NCBI RefSeq assembly: GCF_008087345.1
Contig: NZ_VHIB01000008.1
Coordinates: 186,001-250,000 of the forward strand
Direction: 5' to 3'
Origin: Nocardioides caldifontis
GTDB lineage: Bacteria; Actinomycetota; Actinomycetes; Propionibacteriales; Nocardioidaceae
DNA length: 64,000 bases
Shown here piece after piece: positions 8,728 to 21,653 of the stretch. The notes under the pieces were generated by a model. That model ran no database searches, had not been told where the DNA came from, and was given only the letters and a program-made list of their open reading frames with translations. Numbering within the stretch: position 1 is the first letter of the stretch; every line of letters starts with the position of its first letter. A program made the translations under genes and the position numbers.

Positions 8728-8779
8728 GGAGCGATCCTGTGCCCCACCACCGACAACGCGTGGCCGAGCGACCGAAGCG

Positions 8780-10225
8780 CTAGCGGCGGCGGTACGCCGG
8801 GGCGACCTCGTTGATCGCGTCGCCCATCCGGTGGATCCGCAGCGCGTTGGTCGAGCCGGCGATGCCGGGCGGGCTCCCGGCGATGATCACGACGAGGTCA
8901 CCCTCCTTGACCCGGCCGATCCGGAGCAGCGCCTCGTCGACCTGCCGGACCATCTCGTCGGTGTGCTCGACGTACGCCCCGATGAAGGTCTCGACGCCCC
9001 ACGACAGCGAGAGCTGCGACCGCACCAACGGCACGGGGGTGAAGGCGAGCATCGGGATGTGGCTGCGGTGGCGTGCCAACCGGCGCGCAGAGTCGCCGGA
9101 GGTGGTGAACGCGACGAGGTAGAGCGCACCGACCCGCTCGGCGACCTCGACGGCCGCCTTGGCGATGACGCCGCCACGGGTGCGGGGGTTCCACTCGATG
9201 GAGGACATCCGGGCGAGGCCGTGGTCCTCGGTGGACTCGATGATGCGGGCCATCGTGGCGACGGCCTCGATGGGGTACTCCCCCACGCTGGTCTCGCCGG
9301 AGAGCATCACGGCGTCGGCGCCGTCGAGCACCGCGTTGGCCACGTCGGAGGCCTCGGCCCGGGTGGGCCGGGGGGCGCTGATCATCGACTCGAGCATCTG
9401 GGTGGCGACGATGGCCGGCTTCGCGATGCGACGGGCGGCCTCGATCACCCGCTTCTGGAGGAACGGGACGTCCTCGAGCGGGCACTCGACCCCGAGGTCG
9501 CCGCGGGCCACCATCACGCCGTCGAACGCGTCGACGATCTCGTCGATGTTGTCGATCGCCTGCGGCTTCTCGATCTTGGCGATCACCGGGAGGAGGACCC
9601 CCTCCTCCTCCATGATCGCGCGGACGTCCTCGACGTCCTTCGCCGAGCGCACGAACGACAGGGCGACCATGTCGACGGTGAGGTGGAGGGCCCAGCGGAG
9701 GTCCTCCTTGTCCTTCTCCGACAGGGCCGGGACCGAGACCGCGACGCCCGGGAGGTTGATCCCCTTGTTGTCGCTGACGCGGCCGCCGACGACGACCCGG
9801 GTCCGGACGTCGTCGCCCTCGACCGCCACGACCTCGAGCCGGACGCGTCCGTCGTCGACCAGGACCTGGTCGCCCGGTGCGACGTCGCCCGGCAGCCCGG
9901 CGTACGTCGTCGACGCGACGTGCGCGTCCCCCGGCACGTCGCGGGTGGTGATCGTGAACTCCGCGCCCTCCTCCAGCAGCACGGGGCCGCCGGCGAACCG
10001 ACCGAGGCGGATCTTCGGCCCCTGGAGGTCGACGAAGACGCCGACGCCGTGGCCGGTGGCGTCGGAGGCCTGGCGCACCATCCGGTAGACCCGCTCGTGG
10101 TCCGCGTGGCTCCCGTGGCTCAGGTTGAGCCGGGCGACGTCCATCCCGGCCTCGACGAGCCCGCGCACCTTCTCAGGCGTCGACACTGCCGGACCGAGGG
10201 TGCACACGATCTTGGCTCTCCGCAC
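8780..10225 (-). CDS. pyk: Pyruvate kinase
   Basis: A 481-residue enzyme making pyruvate and ATP from phosphoenolpyruvate and ADP, the last step of glycolysis. It opens RRAKIVCTLGPAVSTPEKV. The active-site stretch PVIAKIEKPQAIDNIDEI holds the catalytic Lys, and VARGDLGVECPLEDVP follows with the metal-binding Asp. The length matches the family. It is transcribed divergently from the secreted SGNH protein. A TAGGGT hexamer lies 6 nt before the GTG, suggesting a leaderless mRNA, and an inverted repeat covers the expected -35 position. Confidence 0.96.
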   Translation of the reverse strand: MRRAKIVCTLGPAVSTPEKVRGLVEAGMDVARLNLSHGSHADHERVYRMVRQASDATGHGVGVFVDLQGPKIRLGRFAGGPVLLEEGAEFTITTRDVPGDAHVASTTYAGLPGDVAPGDQVLVDDGRVRLEVVAVEGDDVRTRVVVGGRVSDNKGINLPGVAVSVPALSEKDKEDLRWALHLTVDMVALSFVRSAKDVEDVRAIMEEEGVLLPVIAKIEKPQAIDNIDEIVDAFDGVMVARGDLGVECPLEDVPFLQKRVIEAARRIAKPAIVATQMLESMISAPRPTRAEASDVANAVLDGADAVMLSGETSVGEYPIEAVATMARIIESTEDHGLARMSSIEWNPRTRGGVIAKAAVEVAERVGALYLVAFTTSGDSARRLARHRSHIPMLAFTPVPLVRSQLSLSWGVETFIGAYVEHTDEMVRQVDEALLRIGRVKEGDLVVIIAGSPPGIAGSTNALRIHRMGDAINEVAPAYRRR

Positions 10226-10231
10226 GGATCG

Positions 10232-10237
10232 ACCCTA
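10232..10237 (-). promoter_or_regulatory. Candidate -10 element of pyk (leaderless)
   Basis: TAGGGT on the minus strand is followed by CGATCC and the pyk GTG, a 6-nt gap with no Shine-Dalgarno site. Confidence 0.45.
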
Positions 10238-10250
10238 CCGACCCTCTCTT

Positions 10251-10266
10251 GATCGTTCCAACGATC
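10251..10266. promoter_or_regulatory. Perfect inverted repeat, candidate operator at pyk
   Basis: GATCGTTCCAACGATC is a perfect 7-2-7 palindrome. It covers the expected -35 position of the pyk promoter (about 10255-10260) and lies about 50 bp upstream of the -10 of the divergent gene. It looks like a repressor site, and it could serve both promoters. The binding protein is unknown. Confidence 0.4.
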
Positions 10267-10314
10267 CGCCGGACGGAGGGCCCTAAGTCTCTGCGAACGG
10301 GAAGGAAGCGGACG

Positions 10315-10320
10315 TAGCCT
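10315..10320 (+). promoter_or_regulatory. Candidate -10 element of the SGNH gene
   Basis: TAGCCT with TGCGAA 17 bp upstream (10292-10297). The predicted start of transcription near 10327 rules out the GTG at 10321 as start codon and supports the GTG at 10369. Confidence 0.35.
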
Positions 10321-10368
10321 GTGTGGGCCCTCGGGACCTTGGGGGACGGGACGAGGCTTGGAGCAGCA

Positions 10369-12315
10369 GTGGTGAGGGGTGGACGGCGCACTCGGGCGCG
10401 CCGGTCCGGTGACCGGCTGGTGACAGCGGCCCTGGTGGCGCTGCTGTCGTGCCTGGCGGCGACGTTCGTGGTGGCTCCCCCGGTCTCGGTCGCCGGCGCG
10501 CCGCTCACCCCCGACCCGACCCCGGCCGTCGACGGCGTCGTCACGGCGCTCGCCGCGGCGGGTGACCGCGTCGTGCTGGCCGGCGACTTCGGCGAGGTCG
10601 GTGGCGAGCAGCGGAGCAACGTGGCCGCGCTGACCGCCGACGGCGGGCTCGACCCCCGGTTCGCCCCCGAGGTCGACGGGCCGGTCGCCGCGGTCGCTGC
10701 CTCCCCGGACGGCGGCACGGTCTTCCTGGCCGGCTCCTTCGACGAGGTCGACGGCGTCGCCCGCGACGGGCTGGCGGCGGTCGACGCGACCACCGGCAGG
10801 CTCCTCCGCCGCTGGCACCCGGACCCCCACGCCGGGGTCGCGGCGCTGGCCGTCCACGGCGGCCGGCTGCTCCTCGGCGGCGAGGACGGCGTGCGGTCGG
10901 TCCGGCTCGACGACGGCACGGCGGCCGGGTTCCGGCTCAGCACCGACGGCCCCGTCCGCGCCCTCGTCACGCACGGTCGCCGCGTGCACCTGGGCGGCGA
11001 CTTCACCACGGTCGAGGACCTGCCGCGCGCTGGGCTCGCCACGGCGCTCACCGGCGGCACCCTGACCTCCTTCTCGCCCGCGGAGCTCGGCGACCCGGTC
11101 CGTGCGCTCGCGGTCAGCGGCGAGCGGCTCTTCACCGCCGCCGGCGACCAGGTGGCCGCCTACCTGCCCGGGCGCTCCGACCTGCCCACGTGGACGAGCC
11201 GCCAGCCGGGTCCGGTCCGCGCCCTGGCCGCGGGCACCCACACCGTCTTCGTCGGCGGCGCGACACTCACCGGGCTCGGGCTGCCGGACGGCAGCGCCTC
11301 GACGTGGAAGCTCCCGGTGACCGGCGGCGACGGCCCGGCCGCCGCGCTGCTCACCGCGCAGGGGCTGGTCGTCGGCGGCGGGTTCGACGCGGTGGGCGGC
11401 CACGCCCGCACGAACCTGGTCCGCGTCCCCACCGGCCGCCCCGACGCGGTCGTGTGGGCAGGCCAGGACCTGCGGCTGCGCGACGACGCGCCGGTCACCC
11501 TCGCCGGGACCGTGCGGCTGCCGGCCGCGACCGACCCGGTCGAGGTCACGTGGCGGCAGACCGCGGGCGCCGCCGTCGCGCTCACCCCGGTGGGCCCGGC
11601 CGTCGCGACCTTCACGCCGAACCCCGGCCGCGACACCCTTGCCTTCGAGCTGGTCGCCACCGACGCCCGCGGCAACCGCTGGCGGGACGCGGTGACCGTC
11701 GACATCGTGGCCACGCCGACCGTCGCCGTCATCGGCGACTCCTTGACGGCCCGGGTCGACGCCCGTCGTGACCCCCCGACCCGGGAGAGCACGACCCGCG
11801 CGCTCCTGGTCGACGCCGGCTGGGACCCGGGATCGATCTTCTGGTGGGCCCGCGGCGGCAAGACGCTGACCACCCCCGACCGTGCGGGGCGCACGACGTT
11901 CGGCGACGTCCGCGCGGCGACCGCCGCGCTCGGCGGCCCCGTCGACCTGGTGTACGTCGGGCTCGGCACCAACGACTCCTCCACGACCGCCGAGGAGTTC
12001 GGACGGCGGCTGGCCCCGGTCCTCGACGCGCTCGACGCCTCCGGCGCGGGCCACGTCGTCTGGATGGGGCTGGGGTTCCGCGACCTCGACGACCCGCGGG
12101 CACAGCGGCTGACCCCGGTGCTCGAGGAGCAGGTCGCCGCGCGCGGGTGGACGCTGGTGGACTTCGCCGCCCAGATGCACGCCGAGGACGTCTTCGACCC
12201 GCAGGACTGGCTCTTCGCCGACCAGCCGGCGGACCGGGTGCACCTCACCGCGCAGGGCTACGCGAAGCGCGACGCCCTGATGGTCGAGGCGCTGGTGGCG
12301 GCCCGGGACCGCTGA
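10369..12315 (+). CDS. Secreted beta-propeller / SGNH-hydrolase fusion protein
   Basis: A 648-residue exported protein. After a basic N-terminus and one hydrophobic signal segment (about residues 22-45) come repeated blades of the form VTALAAAGDRVVLAGDFGEVGG, typical of delta-60/propeller repeats (about 55-360). An Ig/PKD-like stretch follows (about 365-450). The C-terminus is an SGNH/GDSL hydrolase: VIGDSLT with Ser458, a Gly in WARGGKT, GTND with Asn535, and DRVH with Asp622 and His625, so the catalytic set is complete. The GTG at 10369 has GGAG 5 nt upstream. It stands alone, divergent from pyk. The substrate (acyl or acetyl ester on surface glycan) is not known. Confidence 0.85.
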   Translation: MVRGGRRTRARRSGDRLVTAALVALLSCLAATFVVAPPVSVAGAPLTPDPTPAVDGVVTALAAAGDRVVLAGDFGEVGGEQRSNVAALTADGGLDPRFAPEVDGPVAAVAASPDGGTVFLAGSFDEVDGVARDGLAAVDATTGRLLRRWHPDPHAGVAALAVHGGRLLLGGEDGVRSVRLDDGTAAGFRLSTDGPVRALVTHGRRVHLGGDFTTVEDLPRAGLATALTGGTLTSFSPAELGDPVRALAVSGERLFTAAGDQVAAYLPGRSDLPTWTSRQPGPVRALAAGTHTVFVGGATLTGLGLPDGSASTWKLPVTGGDGPAAALLTAQGLVVGGGFDAVGGHARTNLVRVPTGRPDAVVWAGQDLRLRDDAPVTLAGTVRLPAATDPVEVTWRQTAGAAVALTPVGPAVATFTPNPGRDTLAFELVATDARGNRWRDAVTVDIVATPTVAVIGDSLTARVDARRDPPTRESTTRALLVDAGWDPGSIFWWARGGKTLTTPDRAGRTTFGDVRAATAALGGPVDLVYVGLGTNDSSTTAEEFGRRLAPVLDALDASGAGHVVWMGLGFRDLDDPRAQRLTPVLEEQVAARGWTLVDFAAQMHAEDVFDPQDWLFADQPADRVHLTAQGYAKRDALMVEALVAARDR

Positions 12316-12340
12316 TCCCGGACCGCCCGGTCGGACGGGA
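12316..12340. terminator. Candidate bidirectional terminator between SGNH gene and gltD
   Basis: TCCCG+GACC pairs with GGTC+CGGGA around a GCCC loop, with a 3-nt bulge on one side. It fills the short gap between two convergent genes. There is no U-tract on either strand. Confidence 0.35.
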
Positions 12341-12343
12341 GGG

Positions 12344-13793
12344 TCAGACCGCCAGCGGGCGCTCGGTCGGCGGGATCGGCGAGGGCAGCGTCGTACCTCC
12401 GGTGAGGAACCGGTCGACCGCGGCCGCGGCGGCGCGGCCCTCGGAGATCGCCCACACGATGAGCGACTGGCCGCGCCCGGCGTCGCCGGCCACGAACACG
12501 CCCGGGACCGAGGACTGGTAGTCCGAGCCCCGCGCGACGTTGCCGCGCTCGTCGAGGTCGACCTCGAGCTGCTCGAGCAGCCCCTCCTGCTCCGGACCGA
12601 GGAACCCCATCGCGAGGAGCACCAGGTCGGCAGGGATCTCCCGTTCGGTGCCAGCGACCTCCTGGAACTTCGCGTCGACCTCGACCAGGCGCAGCGCACG
12701 CACCCGGCCCTGCTCGTCGCCGACGAACTCCTTGGTGGAGACCGAGTAGACCCGGTCGCCGCCCTCCTCGTGGGCCGAGGAGACCCGGAAGAGCATCGGG
12801 TACGTCGGCCACGGCTGCGTCGGCGGGCGGTCCTCGCCCGGCATCGGCATGATCTCCAGCTGGGTCACCGACTTCGCGCCCTGGCGGTGCGACGTACCGA
12901 GGCAGTCCGCGCCGGTGTCGCCGCCGCCGATGATCACGACGTGCTTGTCCTCGGCGGTGAGCTGGTCGGGGACCTCCTCGCCGAGCGCGACCCGGTTCGC
13001 CTGCGGCAGGAACTCCATCGCCTGGTGGATCCCGTCGAGCTCGCGGCCGGGCACCTGGAGGTCCCGCGGCCGGGTCGACCCGATGGCGAGGACGACGGCG
13101 TCGAAGCGCTGCACGAGCTGCTCTCCCGTCACGTCCTTGCCGACGGCGACGCCGCTGCGGAAGACCGTGCCCTCGCGCTCCATCTGGCGCAGCCGCCGGT
13201 CGAGGTACTGCTTCTCCATCTTGAACTCGGGGATGCCGTAGCGGAGCAGCCCGCCCGGCTTGTCGGCCCGCTCGTAGACCGCGACCGTGTGGCCCTGGCG
13301 GGTCAGCTGCTGGGCGGCCGCCAGCCCGGCGGGGCCGGAGCCGACGACCGCGACGCGCTTGCCGGTCAGCCACTCGGGCGGCTGGGGCCGGACGAGCCCG
13401 CGGTCCCACGCCTGGTCGGCGATGGTGACCTCGACGTTCTTGATGGTCACCGCGGGCTGGTTGATCCCGAGCACGCACGCGGTCTCGCACGGCGCCGGGC
13501 AGAGCCGTCCGGTGAACTCCGGGAAGTTGTTGGTCGCGTGGAGCCGCTCGCTGGCGTCCTCCCAGTCGTCGCGCCAGACCAGGTCGTTCCACTCGGGGAT
13601 GAGGTTCCCGAGCGGGCAGCCCTGGTGGCAGAACGGGATGCCGCAGTCCATGCAGCGCCCGGCCTGCGTGTTGATGATCGGCAGCAGCGCCCGACCCATC
13701 CCGCCGGGGTAGACCTCGTTCCAGTCCCGGACCCGCTCCTCGACGGGACGCCGCTCCGCGACCTCGCGGTCGTGCTTCAGGAATCCGCGTGGG

Positions 13794-13801
<8 letters not shown>
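12344..13801 (-). CDS. gltD: Glutamate synthase (NADPH), small subunit
   Basis: A 485-residue FAD/Fe-S subunit that passes electrons from NADPH to the large subunit for glutamate synthesis. The N-terminal Cys clusters [14 protein letters not shown] and CPAPCETAC bind 4Fe-4S centres. The Rossmann motif [17 protein letters not shown] binds FAD, and [15 protein letters not shown] binds NADPH. It overlaps gltB by 8 bp, so the subunits are translated in sequence. Length and motifs are normal for the family. Confidence 0.96.
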
Positions 13802-18332
<4,531 letters not shown>

Positions 18333-18460
18333 GGCGAGCCCTTTCGTCGTAGGCATCCGGACGGGCGGTGACGGTCCCGGACGGGACACGGCACGAGAGC
18401 CGGCTGGTGCAGATGCCGTGGATGGCAGCGCGGGACGACGTTGGCCCAAGCAGAATTCGG

Positions 18461-18489
18461 ATCGTACCTCAGCCCCGGGCGAGGGTCAG
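18461..18489 (-). promoter_or_regulatory. Candidate promoter of gltBD
   Basis: On the minus strand CTGACC (18484-18489), a 17-bp spacer and TACGAT (18461-18466) resemble a housekeeping-sigma promoter. The 5' leader would be about 120 nt. Confidence 0.4.
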
Positions 18490-18500
18490 CCCGGCAGATG

Positions 18501-19226
18501 TCACCCGAGACCGGCCCCTCCGACGAGCGAGCCGACCAGGTAGGTCACCCCGGCGGCCCCGCCCCCGAGGAGGACCATCCGGAGCCCGCCGTACCACCAC
18601 GGACGGATGGTGACCCTCGTCACGGCCGCACCGCAGCAGAAGAGCGCCAGGAGGGTGAGCAGCACCCCGGGCAGCAGCGCGCCCGCACCGAACAGGTACG
18701 GCAGCAGCGGCACGAGCGCCCCGAACGCGAAGGCCGCGAACGACGAGACCGCGGCCAGCATCGGCGAGGCCAGGTCGTCGGGGTCGACCCCCAGCTCCTC
18801 CTGGGCGTGCACGTGGACGGCGGTGTCCACGTCCCGGTGGATCTGCCGGGCGACCTGCAGGGCCAGGGCGGGTTCCACCCCCTTCTCGACGTACGTCGCG
18901 GCCAGCTCGGCGGTCTCGCCCTCGACGTTGGCGGTGATCTCCCGGCGCTCCTTGGCGATCTCCTTCAGCGCGGCCTCGGCCTGGGAGGCGACGGAGTTGT
19001 ACTCCCCCACCGCCATCGAGAACGCCCCGGCGGACAGCCCAGCGAGCCCCGCCAGCAGGACCGCCGTCGAGTCGCTCGAGCCCGCCGTGCCGCCCGCGAC
19101 ACCGGCGACCAGCGCGACGTTGGAGACCAGCCCGTCCATCGCCCCGAACAGTGCCGGCCGGAGCCAGCCACCGGTCACGTCGGCGTGCTCGTGACCGATC
19201 TCGGGAGTGACGACAGGAGTGCTCAC
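18501..19226 (-). CDS. VIT1/CCC1-family iron/manganese transporter
   Basis: A 241-residue membrane protein of the vacuolar iron transporter family. It contains ALFGAMDGLVSNVALVAGVAGG in the first membrane helix and LSAGAFSMAVGEYNSVASQ in the second, the two most conserved blocks. A long hydrophilic helical stretch rich in Glu (ALKEIAKERREI...AEEL) forms the cytoplasmic metal-binding domain, and three C-terminal membrane helices follow. It probably exports Fe2+ or Mn2+. The GTG start has TACCGT 6 nt upstream, so it may be leaderless. It stands alone between gltB and lgt. Confidence 0.9.
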   Translation of the reverse strand: MSTPVVTPEIGHEHADVTGGWLRPALFGAMDGLVSNVALVAGVAGGTAGSSDSTAVLLAGLAGLSAGAFSMAVGEYNSVASQAEAALKEIAKERREITANVEGETAELAATYVEKGVEPALALQVARQIHRDVDTAVHVHAQEELGVDPDDLASPMLAAVSSFAAFAFGALVPLLPYLFGAGALLPGVLLTLLALFCCGAAVTRVTIRPWWYGGLRMVLLGGGAAGVTYLVGSLVGGAGLG

Positions 19227-19232
19227 ACCTCA

Positions 19233-19238
19233 ACGGTA
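19233..19238 (-). promoter_or_regulatory. Candidate -10 element of the VIT gene (leaderless)
   Basis: TACCGT on the minus strand is 6 nt before the GTG start codon. Confidence 0.35.
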
Positions 19239-19257
19239 GAGCGGCTCCCGCCACATT

Positions 19258-20166
19258 TCACCGAAGGTGAGCCTCGCCTGCCTCGTCCTCCTCGGGCTCG
19301 ACCGAGCCTTCCGTCAGCACGCTCTCCTCCCGCCCCGGGCGCCGCTTCGCGGACCACAGGAAGTACGCCGCCGCGAGCAGGAACAGCACGATCGAGGTCC
19401 ACACGTTGAGCCGGAGCCCGAAGACGTCGTCGCCCTGGACGGGGTCGATGCGGAGGTACTCGATCCATCCGCGGCCGGCGCAGTAGCCGGCGACGTACAA
19501 CGCGAAGACCCGGCCGTGGCCGAGCCGGAACCGGCGGTCGGCCCAGACGATGAGCACCGCGACCGCGAGGTTCCACAGGCACTCGTAGAGGAACGTGGGG
19601 TGGAACGTCGTGAACTGCTCGTAGCCGGAGGGCCGGTTCTCGACGTCGGGGATCTCCAGCGCCCACGCCACGTCGGTCGGCTTGCCGAACAGCTCCTGGT
19701 TGAACCAGTTGCCCCACCGGCCGATCGCCTGCGCGACGAGGATCCCGGGGGCGAGGGCGTCGGCCATCGGCAGGAACTTGATCCCGGCCCGGCGGCCACC
19801 GATCCAGGCACCGAGCGCGCCCAGGGCGATCGCGCCCCAGATGCCGAGCCCGCCCTGCCAGATGTACAGCGCGGTGATCGGCTCCTTGCCCTCGCCGAAG
19901 TAGTTCCCGTAGTCGGTGATCACGTGGTAGAGCCGGCCCCCGACGATGCCGAAGGGCACCGCCCAGATCGCCACGTCGCCGATCTGGCCGGGCTTGCCGC
20001 CCCGGGCGACCCAGCGTCGCTCGCCGATCCAGACCGCGGCGACGATGCCGGCGATGATGCACAGGGCGTACGCGCGGACCGGGAACGGGCCCAGGTGCCA
20101 CACGCCCTCCGACGGGCTCGGGATGGTCAGCGCGACCTGCTGGAGCTGCTGGAGCTGCTGGAGCAC
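19258..20166 (-). CDS. lgt: Prolipoprotein diacylglyceryl transferase
   Basis: A 302-residue membrane enzyme that adds diacylglycerol to the lipobox Cys of prolipoproteins. It has about seven membrane helices, GGRLYHVITDY with the essential His/Tyr, and the family signature GRWGNWFNQELFG. No in-frame ATG exists near the N-terminus. The GTG at 20166 has AGGAGG about 6 nt upstream and lies 1 nt from the stop of the SCO1 gene. The first codons are a short repeat (LQQLQQLQQ) encoded by a repeated 9-mer. The C-terminus is acidic. Substrates in this window include the livJ, modA and SCO1 lipoproteins. Confidence 0.95.
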   Translation of the reverse strand: MLQQLQQLQQVALTIPSPSEGVWHLGPFPVRAYALCIIAGIVAAVWIGERRWVARGGKPGQIGDVAIWAVPFGIVGGRLYHVITDYGNYFGEGKEPITALYIWQGGLGIWGAIALGALGAWIGGRRAGIKFLPMADALAPGILVAQAIGRWGNWFNQELFGKPTDVAWALEIPDVENRPSGYEQFTTFHPTFLYECLWNLAVAVLIVWADRRFRLGHGRVFALYVAGYCAGRGWIEYLRIDPVQGDDVFGLRLNVWTSIVLFLLAAAYFLWSAKRRPGREESVLTEGSVEPEEDEAGEAHLR

Positions 20167-20167
20167 C

Positions 20168-20860
20168 TCACCCCTCCTGACGCTCGGGGATGCCCTCGCC
20201 GAGGGCCGTGGCGACGTCCTCGGCGAGCTTGGCGGCGGAGGTGCCCTCGGTCCACAGCATCGGGACCGTGCCGTCGGGCTCGACCGCGAGGATCGGCGTG
20301 CCGTGGGTGACGTCGTATCCGCCGGTCTCGAGCCGCTCGCCCTTCTCGATCGGCACGTGCACGGCGGTGGCCACGTCGACGATCGTGTCGAGCGGGCCGG
20401 TGAGCCCCTCGAAGTCCGGGTCGAAGCGGTCGACGTACTCCCCCACGGTGGCGGCGTCGTCACGCGCGGGGTCGGTGGTGACGAACCAGACCTGCACCCG
20501 CTCGGCGTCGTCGTCGGCGAGCCGGGCCTTCGCCGAGGCGAGGTCGGCCATCACCGCCTGACAGATGTCCGGGCAGTTGGTGTAGCCGAAGAAGACCAGC
20601 GTGAGGTCGGCCTCGGCGAACCCGTCGTGGAGGGCGACGTCGTCGCCGGTGGAGGTGGTGAGCGTGGCGTCCGGGACGGAGTACGGCTGGTCGAGGACCG
20701 CGCCGTGCATCCCGTCGTCGTCGCTGACCTTCAGCCCGGTCACCACGCCCTGGTCGTCGTCGCCGCCGCCTGCGCACCCCGCCAGAAGCGCGGCAAGCGC
20801 GACGACGGGGGCAGCGCGCCGGAGCCCGTCCAGGCGGCGCGGCGTCGTGCGGTCAGCCAC
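20168..20860 (-). CDS. SCO1/SenC-family copper-chaperone lipoprotein
   Basis: A 230-residue lipoprotein with the lipobox LAGC near residue 28 and a thioredoxin-like SCO1 domain. The copper ligands are present: CPDIC (in FFGYTNCPDICQ) and the later His in DVTHGTP. Family members deliver copper to the CuA site of cytochrome c oxidase. Its GTG/ATG region overlaps the end of trpA by 8 bp and it is followed at once by lgt. No cytochrome oxidase genes are near, so its place in a trp-lgt run looks incidental. Confidence 0.9.
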   Translation of the reverse strand: MADRTTPRRLDGLRRAAPVVALAALLAGCAGGGDDDQGVVTGLKVSDDDGMHGAVLDQPYSVPDATLTTSTGDDVALHDGFAEADLTLVFFGYTNCPDICQAVMADLASAKARLADDDAERVQVWFVTTDPARDDAATVGEYVDRFDPDFEGLTGPLDTIVDVATAVHVPIEKGERLETGGYDVTHGTPILAVEPDGTVPMLWTEGTSAAKLAEDVATALGEGIPERQEG

Positions 20861-21653
20861 GCCGGACCCCCTCGGCGAGCTCCTCGGTCAGGGCACGGAG
20901 CTCCTTCGCGGCCAGCCCGGCGTCGCCGCCGGCGTCGAGGATGCGGCGCACGAACGCCGAGCCGACGATGACCCCGTCGGCGTAGCCGGCGACCTCGGCG
21001 GCCTGGTCGCCGTCGGAGACCCCGAGCCCGACGCCGACCGGCAGGTCGGTGGCCTGCTTCGTGCGGGCGACCAGCGGTCCGGCGAGCTCGCTGGTGGTCG
21101 TCCGGGCGCCGGTGACCCCCATGACCGCGGTGGCGTAGACGAACCCGCTGCAGTGTGTGGTGGTGTAACGGATCCGCTCGTCGGTCGAGGACGGCGCGAC
21201 CAGGAAGATCCGGTCCAGGCCGTGCTGCTCGGACGCCTCGAGCCAGGGTCCTGCCTCGTCGGGGGTGAGGTCGGGGGTGATCAGCCCGGAGCCACCGGCG
21301 GAGGCGAGGTCGGCGGCGAACCTCTCGACGCCGTACTTCTCGACGGGGTTCCAGTAGGTCATCACGACGGTCGCCACTCCGGTCGCGGCGGTCGCCTCGA
21401 CGACCCGCAGCACGTCGGCGGTCCGGACCCCGCGCTCGAGCGCCTGCTGGGCGGCGGCCTGGATGGTCGGGCCGTCCATGACGGGGTCGGAGTAGGGCAG
21501 CCCGACCTCGATGACGTCGCACCCCGACTCGGCGAGCACGCGGATGGCGTCGATCGAGCCGTCGACGGTCGGGAACCCGGCGGGGAGGTAGCCGACCAGG
21601 GCGGCCCTGCCTTCCGCCCGGGCGCGAGCGAAGGCGTCGGAGAGCGCGGTCAC
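20853..21653 (-). CDS. trpA: Tryptophan synthase, alpha subunit
   Basis: A 266-residue TIM barrel that releases indole from indole-3-glycerol phosphate. It has [10 protein letters not shown], the catalytic Glu in [16 protein letters not shown], and the phosphate loop GVGLGVSDG. The start is the GTG at 21653, which overlaps the trpB stop as GTGA and has GGAGG 4 nt before it. Its 3' end overlaps the SCO1 gene. It forms the alpha-beta complex with TrpB. Confidence 0.96.
   Translation of the reverse strand: MTALSDAFARARAEGRAALVGYLPAGFPTVDGSIDAIRVLAESGCDVIEVGLPYSDPVMDGPTIQAAAQQALERGVRTADVLRVVEATAATGVATVVMTYWNPVEKYGVERFAADLASAGGSGLITPDLTPDEAGPWLEASEQHGLDRIFLVAPSSTDERIRYTTTHCSGFVYATAVMGVTGARTTTSELAGPLVARTKQATDLPVGVGLGVSDGDQAAEVAGYADGVIVGSAFVRRILDAGGDAGLAAKELRALTEELAEGVRRG

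Noticed and set aside
7891-8780. Genomic island integrated at the tRNA
   Set aside because: No integrase is present, and I saw no second copy of the tRNA 3' end in the window. Only one accessory gene follows.
10120-12699. A long minus-strand frame opposite the SGNH gene
   Set aside because: It lacks recognisable domains, and the plus strand has a full signal peptide and catalytic residues.
20168-20860. A cytochrome-oxidase assembly operon around the SCO1 gene
   Set aside because: The neighbours are trpA and lgt; no other copper or oxidase gene is near.
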